From assembly GCA_036732565.1 (NCBI GenBank), contig DAINCF010000104.1, positions 1 to 16,524 of the forward strand: a DNA stretch of 16,524 bases, read 5' to 3'. This document shows, piece after piece, positions 7,151 through 14,086 of this stretch. This DNA comes from JAIVJN01 sp036732565. GTDB taxonomy: Bacteria; Acidobacteriota; Vicinamibacteria; Vicinamibacterales; UBA2999. A program made the translations under genes and the position numbers. Position 1 is the first letter of the stretch, and every line of letters starts with the position of its first letter. The notes under the pieces were generated by a model, which was given only the letters and a program-made list of their open reading frames with translations, searched no databases and had not been told where the DNA came from.

Positions 7151-7269
7151 GATGTCCGAGCCGACGGGATCTCCGAGCTGGCGGCTTGTCCGAGCTGACG
7201 GGATCTCCGAGCTGGCGGGATGTTCGAGCTGGCGGCTTGTCCGAGCCGGCGGCTTGTCCGAGCTGGCGT
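7151..7269. repeat. Seven-unit tandem array of a 17-bp repeat
   Basis: Seven contiguous 17-bp units start at 7151, 7168, 7185, 7202, 7219, 7236 and 7253. The consensus is (GATST or CTTGT)CCGAGCTGGCGG. Two versions of the first five bases occur in the order a-a-b-a-a-b-b, and the last twelve bases are nearly constant. There are no spacers. The 17-bp period is not a multiple of three, so the array is not a coding repeat. It lies between two inverted hairpins and between two minus-strand genes, upstream of the cytochrome operon promoter. Confidence 0.9.
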
Positions 7270-7271
7270 GG

Positions 7272-7291
7272 GGTCCGCCTTTAGGCGGACC
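7272..7291. repeat. Palindromic hairpin, right border of the tandem-repeat block; possible terminator
   Basis: Nine-base arms GGTCCGCCT and AGGCGGACC flank TT, preceded by CGTGGG. It is the reverse-orientation relative of 7097-7116, so the pair brackets the 17-bp array. It begins two bases downstream of the GntR gene's stop codon on the minus strand and could act as that gene's transcription stop, but no U-tract follows. Confidence 0.75.
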
Positions 7292-7293
7292 TT

Positions 7294-8142
7294 CTACCGC
7301 CGGCGCGCGGTCGCGGAGCGGTCGGTTTGCAGCAGGCCGTCGGCGGCGACTTCGACGCCGGTCGCCAGTCGGACGGCGGCTCGCACGGTGGTGGGATCGT
7401 GCTCCGGCGCGTGGTGGGTCATGACCGTCAGGGCAGTTCGTGCGAGGTGGCGCGCCAGCTCGGCTGATGCCTGCGCGGCATCGCCCTCGGCGCACGCGTC
7501 GACGATCCGCTTGTGCTCGCCGGCGGCGATGGACAGCGCCCGCGGCACTTCCTTGATGTAGAGCGACCGATAGCGGTCCGCGTGATCGTAGAGCTCGCGG
7601 ATCATCCGCATCATGCGGTCGCCGACATGGGTCACGAGCGCGAGATGCAACTGCCGGTCGACGACCTGCCATTGGCGCACGTCATGGCCGGCCAGTTCGT
7701 CCATCCGGCGCAGATGCCCGCGTAACGCGCTGAGATCGGCTTTGGTGAACCTCGCGACGTTGATCCGGAGCGCGAGCGCCTCGTGCACGATGCGCATGGC
7801 ATAAAGCTGCTCGAGATCTTCGATCGAAAAGGAGCTGACGCGTCCGCGCCGATTGACCTCCGCTTCGACCAGGCCCTCGCGCTGAAGCATCCGAACCGCC
7901 TCGCGGAGCGGGCCGCGGCTGACCCCGAGCTTGCTGGCGAGCTGCACTTGCGACAACGAGGCGCCCGGCGCGATGGCGCCGTTCAGGATGGATTCGCGGA
8001 GGCTCGAATAGACGGTCCACGTCATGTCCCGCGCCTTGCCGCTGCGCTTGCCGCGGGGCGAGGGCACGCTGGCGTCATGGCCGACCTCGCCGGCCGCGGG
8101 CTTGCGGGCCTTGCGCGCACCCGGACCGACGGCTTCATCCAC
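7294..8142 (-). CDS. GntR-family transcriptional regulator, FCD (FadR-like) subfamily
   Basis: The product is 282 residues if translation starts at GTG 8142. A winged helix-turn-helix spans roughly 41-101, with the recognition region in LASKLGVSRGPLREAVRMLQREGLV. The FCD effector domain follows (about 110-240), with the usual metal-binding positions D162, H166 (VDRQLHLAL), H210 (EHKRIVDA) and H232 (RHLARTA). Members typically repress catabolic operons and release DNA on binding an organic acid. The first 39 residues are basic and low-complexity. ATG 8025, just before the DNA-binding domain, is an alternative start, and neither has a strong ribosome-binding site. The gene lies between two operons that share a palindromic operator, so it is the obvious candidate regulator of both. 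The ligand is unknown. Confidence 0.9.
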   Translation of the reverse strand: MDEAVGPGARKARKPAAGEVGHDASVPSPRGKRSGKARDMTWTVYSSLRESILNGAIAPGASLSQVQLASKLGVSRGPLREAVRMLQREGLVEAEVNRRGRVSSFSIEDLEQLYAMRIVHEALALRINVARFTKADLSALRGHLRRMDELAGHDVRQWQVVDRQLHLALVTHVGDRMMRMIRELYDHADRYRSLYIKEVPRALSIAAGEHKRIVDACAEGDAAQASAELARHLARTALTVMTHHAPEHDPTTVRAAVRLATGVEVAADGLLQTDRSATARRR

Positions 8143-8223
8143 GGATGCGACGCACTCCCGCCGCGATCGTCGGTCCGATACAGCGATTCAACGAGACCCG
8201 AGGACCCGCGGACATCCGGGTCA

Positions 8224-8250
8224 AGTATAGCAACGGCACCTCAGTACCAA
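8224..8250 (-). promoter_or_regulatory. Possible promoter of the GntR gene
   Basis: On the minus strand TATACT (8229-8224) is a good -10 box. TTGGTA (8250-8245) is the nearest -35-like hexamer, but the spacer is only 15 bp. A start near 8217 would leave a leader of about 75 bases to GTG 8142. The shared operator is not seen here. The rest of 8143-8345 shows nothing else I can support. Confidence 0.3.
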
Positions 8251-8347
8251 CTGCCTCTGTCGCTCATGTAAACAGTTTCCAACGCGAGTCACGAAAATAG
8301 CGCGGGAATAGCCGACGCCTGGGCCCGGCAAGCTGTGAAGACCATTT

Positions 8348-8360
8348 AAGTGTTGACACT
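8348..8360. promoter_or_regulatory. Palindromic operator over the -35 box, copy 2 (GntR-type candidate)
   Basis: AAGTGTTGACACT contains the perfect 12-bp palindrome AGTGTTGACACT (8349-8360). It repeats the minus-strand sequence at 7064-7076 over all 13 bases, and both copies sit at the same place relative to the -35 box of their own promoter. Binding would block transcription of the dehydrogenase/aldolase operon. Confidence 0.7.
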
Positions 8361-8381
8361 ATAGGTCCCTATCTGTACACT
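8353..8381 (+). promoter_or_regulatory. Sigma-70-type promoter of the acetaldehyde dehydrogenase/aldolase operon
   Basis: TTGACA (8353-8358) and TACACT (8376-8381) are separated by 17 bp. The predicted start, near 8388, is only about 7 bases before ATG 8395, so the transcript would be nearly leaderless. No Shine-Dalgarno sequence lies between the -10 box and the start codon. Confidence 0.65.
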
Positions 8382-8394
8382 CTCGGCCCTAGCC

Positions 8395-9342
8395 ATGCCC
8401 ACCAAGGTCGCGATCATCGGGAGCGGAAACATCGGGACCGACCTGATGGTCAAGGTGCTGCGCACCTCGCGCCAGCTCGAGATGGGTGCGCTGGTCGGCA
8501 TCGACCCCGCCTCGGACGGCCTCCAGCGCGCCGCCCGCCTCGGCGTGCCGACGACCGCCGACGGCATCGAGGGGCTGATCGCGATGCCCGAGTTCGACGA
8601 GATTGCGATGGTGTTCGACGCGACCTCGGCCGCGGCGCATGCCCATCACGATCGCATCCTGCGCAGTCGCGCCAAGCAGATCATCGATCTCACGCCCGCG
8701 GCGATCGGTCCGTACGTCGTGCCGCCGGTCAACTTTGATCAGCTCGCCCATGCGCCGAACCTGAACATGGTCACCTGCGGCGGCCAGGCCACCATTCCGA
8801 TGGTGGCCGCGGTCAGCCGGGTCGCGCCGGTCGCCTACGCCGAGATTGTCGCGAGCATTGCCAGCAAATCCGCCGGCCCTGGCACGCGCGCGAACATCGA
8901 CGAGTTCACCCGCACGACCGCAAACGCCCTCGAGCACGTGGGCGGCGCTCGCCGCGGCAAGGCGATCATCGTCCTCAACCCGGCGGAGCCGCCGCTCATC
9001 ATGCGGAACACCGTGTTCTGTCTCGTCGAGGACGGCGATCCGCGCGCCATCGAGGCGTCGGTGGAGGCGATGGCCGCCGAGGTGCGCACCTACGTGCCCG
9101 GCTATCGCTTGAAGCAGGCGGTGCAATTCGACGAGATCGCCCCGACGCGTCCGTTGCGGATCGAGGGCGTCGGCGTGTTCACGCGGGGCGCGAAGGTCTC
9201 CGTGTTCCTCGAGATCGAAGGCGCGGGACACTACCTGCCGAAGTACGCCGGCAACCTCGACATCATGACCTCGGCGGCGCTCCGCACCGGAGAGCGTCTG
9301 GCCGACGCGCTCGCGATGGTGCCGGGAGGCGCCGTCGCATGA
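8395..9342 (+). CDS. dmpF: Acetaldehyde dehydrogenase (acetylating), CoA- and NAD-dependent
   Basis: This 315-residue cytoplasmic enzyme converts acetaldehyde, or a short aldehyde such as propanal, plus CoA and NAD+ to acyl-CoA. It is the last step of the meta-cleavage lower pathway. The Rossmann motif GSGNIGTDLM lies at 9-18 and the catalytic cysteine is C128 in NMVTCGGQATIPM. The length and colinear motifs fit the DmpF/MhpF/BphJ family. The stop overlaps the aldolase start (ATGA, 9339-9342), as expected for partners that form a complex and channel the aldehyde. The start at 8395 has no ribosome-binding site but lies just behind a strong promoter. The dienoate hydratase and ring-cleavage dioxygenase that usually accompany this pair are not in the window. 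Confidence 0.95.
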   Translation: MPTKVAIIGSGNIGTDLMVKVLRTSRQLEMGALVGIDPASDGLQRAARLGVPTTADGIEGLIAMPEFDEIAMVFDATSAAAHAHHDRILRSRAKQIIDLTPAAIGPYVVPPVNFDQLAHAPNLNMVTCGGQATIPMVAAVSRVAPVAYAEIVASIASKSAGPGTRANIDEFTRTTANALEHVGGARRGKAIIVLNPAEPPLIMRNTVFCLVEDGDPRAIEASVEAMAAEVRTYVPGYRLKQAVQFDEIAPTRPLRIEGVGVFTRGAKVSVFLEIEGAGHYLPKYAGNLDIMTSAALRTGERLADALAMVPGGAVA

Positions 9343-10367
9343 CGCCGGACCGCCTCTACATCCAGGACGTGACGCTGCGTGACGGCATGCACGCCATCCG
9401 CCACCAGTACGCGGTGCCGCAGGTCGAGCAGATTGCGGCGGCATTGGATCGGGCCGGCGTCGATGCCATCGAGATCAGCCACGGTGACGGCCTGGCGGGC
9501 TCGAGCTTCAATTACGGATTCAGCGCCCACACCGATCGCGAGTGGCTCGAGGCCGTCGTGCGCAGCGTCACGCGCGCGAAGGTCACGGTGCTGCTGCTTC
9601 CGGGCATTGGGACGATCGAGGATCTCGAGGCCGCGCACGGCGCCGGCGCCCATTCGGTGCGGGTCGCGACGCATTGCACCGAAGCCGACATCGCCCGTCA
9701 ACACATCGATCATGCCCGCAAGCTCGGGATGGACGTCGTCGGCTTCCTGATGATGGCGCACATGACGCCGCCGAAGGCGCTCGCCGAGCAGGCGAAGCTG
9801 ATGGAGTCCTATGGCGCGCACTGCGTCTACATCACCGATTCGGCGGGCGCGCTGTTGATGCAGGACGTCGCGGACCGGATGGATGCGTTCGGCGAGGTGC
9901 TCGATCCGTCCACCGAGAAGGGGATGCACGCCCATCACAATCTGTCGCTCGGTGTCGCGAACACGCTCGTTGCCATCGAGCACGGCGCCACCCGCGTCGA
10001 CGGCTCGCTCGCCGGGATGGGCGCCGGCGCCGGCAACGCGCCGCTCGAAGTGCTGATCGCGGTGCTCAACCGGTCGAACCTGCCCCACCGGTGCGACCTG
10101 TTTGCGTTGATGGACGCCGCGGAGGATCTGATCCGACCGATGCAGGACCGCCCGGTCCGCGTGGATCGCGAGACGCTCTCGCTGGGCTATGCCGGCGTCT
10201 ATTCGAGCTTCCTGCGCCACGCCGAGAGCGCGTCGGAGCGCTACGGCCTCGACACGCGCGACATCCTCGTCGAGCTCGGACGCCGGCGCATGGTCGGTGG
10301 CCAGGAGGACATGATCGTCGATGTCGCCCTCGACATGGCGAAGGCGACGTCGAACAACAGAGCCTGA
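9339..10367 (+). CDS. dmpG: 4-hydroxy-2-oxovalerate aldolase
   Basis: This 342-residue class II aldolase of the DmpG/MhpE/BphI family cleaves 4-hydroxy-2-oxovalerate, or a close homologue, to pyruvate and an aldehyde. The HMGL-like TIM barrel begins with DVTLRDGMH, giving R14, metal ligand D15 and H18, the counterpart of the family's catalytic base. GMHAHHN supplies metal ligands H197 and H199. A tyrosine in SLGYAGVYSSF (Y284 or Y288) corresponds to the family's active-site Tyr. The C-terminal DmpG-type communication domain is present (RHAESASERYGLDTRDILVELGRR, in two halves of one helix region near 293-317). It overlaps the dehydrogenase gene by four bases, with GGGAGG 10 bases upstream. The physiological substrate may differ from oxovalerate. 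Confidence 0.95.
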   Translation: MTPDRLYIQDVTLRDGMHAIRHQYAVPQVEQIAAALDRAGVDAIEISHGDGLAGSSFNYGFSAHTDREWLEAVVRSVTRAKVTVLLLPGIGTIEDLEAAHGAGAHSVRVATHCTEADIARQHIDHARKLGMDVVGFLMMAHMTPPKALAEQAKLMESYGAHCVYITDSAGALLMQDVADRMDAFGEVLDPSTEKGMHAHHNLSLGVANTLVAIEHGATRVDGSLAGMGAGAGNAPLEVLIAVLNRSNLPHRCDLFALMDAAEDLIRPMQDRPVRVDRETLSLGYAGVYSSFLRHAESASERYGLDTRDILVELGRRRMVGGQEDMIVDVALDMAKATSNNRA

Positions 10368-10393
10368 CCGCCGTCGCCTTGGCGACGGCGGTC
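10366..10393 (+). terminator. Perfect 13-bp hairpin overlapping the aldolase stop codon
   Basis: The arms GACCGCCGTCGCC and GGCGACGGCGGTC pair perfectly around TT, starting inside the TGA stop. It is very stable and could stop or attenuate transcription before the receptor gene. No T-tract follows, and the receptor has no obvious promoter of its own in the remaining 34 bp, so attenuation or mRNA protection inside one operon is equally possible. Confidence 0.5.
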
Positions 10394-10427
10394 GCCCATT
10401 CGAGCGCGGCGACGCGAGGAGGGCAGG

Positions 10428-13400
10428 ATGAACAGGCGTTCCTGGAAGGTGCTGTCGTACGCAATGCTGTGCCTGCTCCTCGCAGCCACGGCCCACGCGC
10501 AGAGCGACCGCGGGACCATCACCGGCACCGTCACCGACTCCTCTGGCGCGGTCGTGCCAGGTGCGATCGTCGTCGCGGAGAACCCGCAGACCGGCACGCG
10601 TCACGAGACCGTCTCGACGAGCACCGGCAGCTACACCCTGCCGCAGGTGCCCGTCGGTGTCTACAACCTCACCGTCGCGCTCGAAGGCTTCGGCCGATTC
10701 CACCAGGAAGGGATCCGGATCTACGTCGCCCAGAGCGCCCGCGTCGACGCCAAGCTGCTCGTGGGTGGCGTCGCCGAAGAAGTCAACGTCATCGCCAACG
10801 CGTCGTTGCTCAGGACCGAGAGCGCCGAGCAGAGCTCCAGCATCACCAGCGAGAACCTGAGCGCGCTGCCGCTGAACTTCGGCGCGCGTGGCAACTTCGC
10901 CGCGGCGGCGATCCGCAATCCCTACACCTTCGTGAACATGGTGCCCGGCGGCCAGATCTCGAATTACAGCTCCATCAAGTTGAACGGCGCACCGCTCAAC
11001 ACCTTCCAGATTCGTGTCGAAGGCATGGAGTCGAACAACCAGCGCCTGATGATCCGCACGGATCAGGTGCAGCCCTCCGTGGAGTCGCTCGAGGAGATGA
11101 CCGTGCACACGAGCAACTTCGCCGCCGAGTTCGGGCAAGTGGCGGGCGGCATCTTCAACCTGACCGCGAAGTCCGGGACCAACGCCTTGCGCGGCAGCGC
11201 GTTTCAATACTTCGTCAACGAAGCGTTCGGCGCCGGCATTCCGTTCACCGATGACGGCAGCGGGCGCCTGGTGAAGCCACGCAACCGGCGCAACAACTTC
11301 GGCGGCAGCCTCGGCGGGCCGGTGATGTTCCCACGGCTGTACGACGGGCACAACAAGACGTTCTTCTTCGCCTCATTCGAGCAGTTCCGCCAGATCGAGA
11401 CGAGAGCCGGCCTGCTGGGCACGATGCCGACCGAGGCAATGCGGAACGGCGACTTCGGTCAGGCCCTCACCGGACGCGTCCTCGGCACCGATCCGCTCGG
11501 GCGGCCGATCATGGAGAACGCCATCTACGATCCGTCGACCGCTCGCGTCGTTGGCGGCCAAGTAGTGCGCGATCCGTTTCCGAACAACGTCATCCCGCGC
11601 GATCGTCTCGATCCCGTGGCGTTGCGCATTCAAGAGCTGATCCCGCGCGCCACGCGACCGGGGCTGATCAACAACTGGGATCAGTCGTATCCCGCCGACA
11701 CCATCAAGTCCATCGGGACGGTGAAGATCGATCAGAACTTCGGCACCGTCGGCAAGCTCTCCGTCTACTACTCGCGCTACTGGGGGCCGCACTTCAACGG
11801 CAGCGACGGATTGCCCGTGCCGATCACGAAGGTGCGCCGCATTCCCACCTCGACGCACACCACGCGCGTCAGCTACGACTGGACGATCTCGTCGAGCACG
11901 CTGCTCAACACGCGGGTCGGCTACATGCGGCACACGAATCCTGACTTCGGCTTGCCCGAGGTGACGGGCTTCGATCCGATCGCCGGGCTGGGATTGACCG
12001 GTGCGATCAACGCCCAGGGCTTTCCCGTGCTCCGGAACCTGTATTCGGCGACCGGCGGAGGCATCTGTACGGTTGGCGGGACGTGCACCGGCGATGGACT
12101 CTCGTTCGACGGCAGCTTCCCGTCGACGCGCAAGCCGCAGATCCTCGCGAGCCTGACGCACGCCCGCGGCAACCACACCTACAAGACCGGGTTCGAGTGG
12201 CGGAACGACGAGTTCCTCAATCAATCGATTGCCAATGCGTTCGGCAGCTACCAGTTCAACGCCGCGCAGTCCGGATTGCCGTCGACGCAGGGACAGAACC
12301 TGCCGGGTGGCAGCGTCGGTCTGCCGTATGCGAGCTTTCTCCTCGGGCTGGCGAACACCGCCGCGGTCTCGAACTCACCCGCGCCGGACTGGCAAAGGCC
12401 GGCACTGTCGACCTACGCGCAGGACACCTGGCGCGTGCGGTCGAACTTGACCATCGACTACGGCCTGCGCTGGGACTACCAGGGCTTCGCCTCCGAGAAG
12501 CTGGATCGACGCAGCATGTTCTCGCCCGACATCGCCAACCCTTCGGCCGGCGGCCTCCCCGGCGCCACGACTTACGAAGGTGACGGGGACGGCGCGTGTC
12601 AGTGCCGCCTCGTCGACACCTACAAGTACGCGTTTGGTCCTCGGCTTGGCGTCTCGTATCAGCTCGACGCACGTACGGTGCTGCGTGGGGGCTGGGGCAT
12701 CTCGTACAGCCAGACCGGCCAAGGAGAATCATCCGGGGGCGGGACGCTCGGTGCCGGTGGATGGAACACCATCAACTTCGAGAGCTCCGCGTTCGGCGCC
12801 CCTGGGGCCGTGCTGCGTGACGGGCTCGTCTACAACCGTGACGATCTCTTCCGCGTCGCCAACGACCCGGGCATTCGGCCGTCACCAGGCCAACTGAACC
12901 TGCCGTCGCCATGGATTCACCCGGACGCTGGGCATCCCCCGCGCCTGCAGCAGTGGACGGTCTCGGTGCAACGTGAGCTCACGAGAGATCTGATGGTGGA
13001 GGCGGCCTACATCGGCAATCGCGGCACCGGCTTCACCTGGAATACGCTCACCAACCTCAACGCGATCGGCCTGGATCGGTTGTCCTCGTTCGGTCTCGAC
13101 ATCAACAACCCGGCCGATCAGGCGCTGCTCAGGGCACGCCTCGATTCACCGCTCGCCCAACAACGAGGATTCCGTGCGCCCTACGAGGGCTACTCGCTGG
13201 CCAACACCGTGGCACAAAGCCTCCGTCCGTTTCCGCAGTTCGGCAACTTGACGGCTGTCGGCGTGCCAGGCGGCAAGACGTGGTACGACTCGCTGCAGCT
13301 CAAGGCGATCAAGCGCTACTCGCACGGATTGAACGTGACCGGCACCTTCGCGTGGCAGCGCGAGCACACCAACATGGTGCCCATCTCCGACGTCTTCGCT

Positions 13401-14030
13401 GACCCGGACAGTCACAGAACCGTCTCCGAGTTATCGGAGCCGATGGTGCTCACGCTCGCCTTCACCTACGAGATTCCCGCGATCGAACGAAGCCGCTTCG
13501 TCCGCGCGCTCGTCAGCGGATGGACCGTCGGCGGCATGGTGCGATACGCGAGCGGTCTGCCGATTCCGGTGCCGCTTGCCACGACCAACCTGGAGTCCCT
13601 GGTGTTCCAGACGACGCGTTTCAATCGCGTCGACGGTGAGCCGTTGTTCCTGCACGACCTCAACGGCAACGAGTTCGATCCGAACAAGGACTTCGTGCTC
13701 AATCCACGAGCGTGGGTCAATCCCGCGGTGGGGCAATTCGGCACGTCGCTCGCGTACTACGACGACTTCAGGTATCAGCGACGGCCGGACGAACAGTTCA
13801 GCCTCGGGCGCGTCTTCCCGCTCGGCGATCGTGTGAAGCTCCACGTGCGCGGGGAGTTCTTCAACGTGTTCAACCGGATCGCGCTGAACAATCCCAACGC
13901 GACCAATCCCCTCCAGACGCAGCAAATGAACGCGGCGGGCGTTCCAATTTCCGGCTTCGGCCGCATCGACACAGGGTCGGTGTACGGCCCACCGCGGAGC
14001 GGGCAGATCGTGTCGCGTATCACGTGGTGA
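10428..14030 (+). CDS. TonB-dependent outer-membrane receptor with N-terminal carboxypeptidase-regulatory-like domain (Oar-like)
   Basis: This 1200-residue protein is of the type common in Acidobacteria. A signal peptide ends at AHAQ (residue 25). A beta-sandwich CarboxypepD_reg domain spans about 27-105 (GTITGTVTDSSGAVVPGA, GSYTLPQVPVGVYNLTV). A plug follows (about 115-260, with TAKSGTN near its end), and then a long beta-barrel reaching a terminal aromatic residue (SRITW), the usual outer-membrane insertion signal. Two Cys pairs in loop-like regions (C547/C553 and C724/C726) may be disulfides. GGAGG lies about 6 bases before ATG 10428. It follows the aldolase by 60 bp and may be co-transcribed, so it may import the substrate of the pathway. 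The ligand cannot be read from sequence; oligosaccharides, peptides and other large organic ligands all fit. Confidence 0.92.
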   Translation: MNRRSWKVLSYAMLCLLLAATAHAQSDRGTITGTVTDSSGAVVPGAIVVAENPQTGTRHETVSTSTGSYTLPQVPVGVYNLTVALEGFGRFHQEGIRIYVAQSARVDAKLLVGGVAEEVNVIANASLLRTESAEQSSSITSENLSALPLNFGARGNFAAAAIRNPYTFVNMVPGGQISNYSSIKLNGAPLNTFQIRVEGMESNNQRLMIRTDQVQPSVESLEEMTVHTSNFAAEFGQVAGGIFNLTAKSGTNALRGSAFQYFVNEAFGAGIPFTDDGSGRLVKPRNRRNNFGGSLGGPVMFPRLYDGHNKTFFFASFEQFRQIETRAGLLGTMPTEAMRNGDFGQALTGRVLGTDPLGRPIMENAIYDPSTARVVGGQVVRDPFPNNVIPRDRLDPVALRIQELIPRATRPGLINNWDQSYPADTIKSIGTVKIDQNFGTVGKLSVYYSRYWGPHFNGSDGLPVPITKVRRIPTSTHTTRVSYDWTISSSTLLNTRVGYMRHTNPDFGLPEVTGFDPIAGLGLTGAINAQGFPVLRNLYSATGGGICTVGGTCTGDGLSFDGSFPSTRKPQILASLTHARGNHTYKTGFEWRNDEFLNQSIANAFGSYQFNAAQSGLPSTQGQNLPGGSVGLPYASFLLGLANTAAVSNSPAPDWQRPALSTYAQDTWRVRSNLTIDYGLRWDYQGFASEKLDRRSMFSPDIANPSAGGLPGATTYEGDGDGACQCRLVDTYKYAFGPRLGVSYQLDARTVLRGGWGISYSQTGQGESSGGGTLGAGGWNTINFESSAFGAPGAVLRDGLVYNRDDLFRVANDPGIRPSPGQLNLPSPWIHPDAGHPPRLQQWTVSVQRELTRDLMVEAAYIGNRGTGFTWNTLTNLNAIGLDRLSSFGLDINNPADQALLRARLDSPLAQQRGFRAPYEGYSLANTVAQSLRPFPQFGNLTAVGVPGGKTWYDSLQLKAIKRYSHGLNVTGTFAWQREHTNMVPISDVFADPDSHRTVSELSEPMVLTLAFTYEIPAIERSRFVRALVSGWTVGGMVRYASGLPIPVPLATTNLESLVFQTTRFNRVDGEPLFLHDLNGNEFDPNKDFVLNPRAWVNPAVGQFGTSLAYYDDFRYQRRPDEQFSLGRVFPLGDRVKLHVRGEFFNVFNRIALNNPNATNPLQTQQMNAAGVPISGFGRIDTGSVYGPPRSGQIVSRITW

Positions 14031-14086
14031 AACATGTGCCGCTTCCAGCCCATTGCGGTTCCAAGCTGATGTAGCATCGCTGCTGG

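Noticed and set aside
7151..7269. CRISPR array
   Set aside because: The 17-bp units are contiguous, with no unique spacers and no cas genes nearby, so this is a simple tandem array.
7272..7291. Classical intrinsic terminator for the GntR gene
   Set aside because: The stem is strong, but no run of T follows in the direction of transcription and the same hairpin occurs elsewhere as a repeat, so I list it as a repeat with possible terminator function only.
6695..7672. A 325-residue version of the small cytochrome
   Set aside because: The extension runs through the 17-bp repeats and hairpins and into the GntR gene. The signal peptide and GGAG site support the start at 7000.
9542..11254. A 570-codon open frame on the plus strand
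   Set aside because: It overlaps the aldolase and the receptor in another frame, crosses their boundary, and is dominated by Arg, Ala and His.
9231..11351. A 706-codon open frame on the minus strand
   Set aside because: It lies opposite the aldolase and receptor genes. Its composition is that of a shadow frame in GC-rich DNA, with no family motif.
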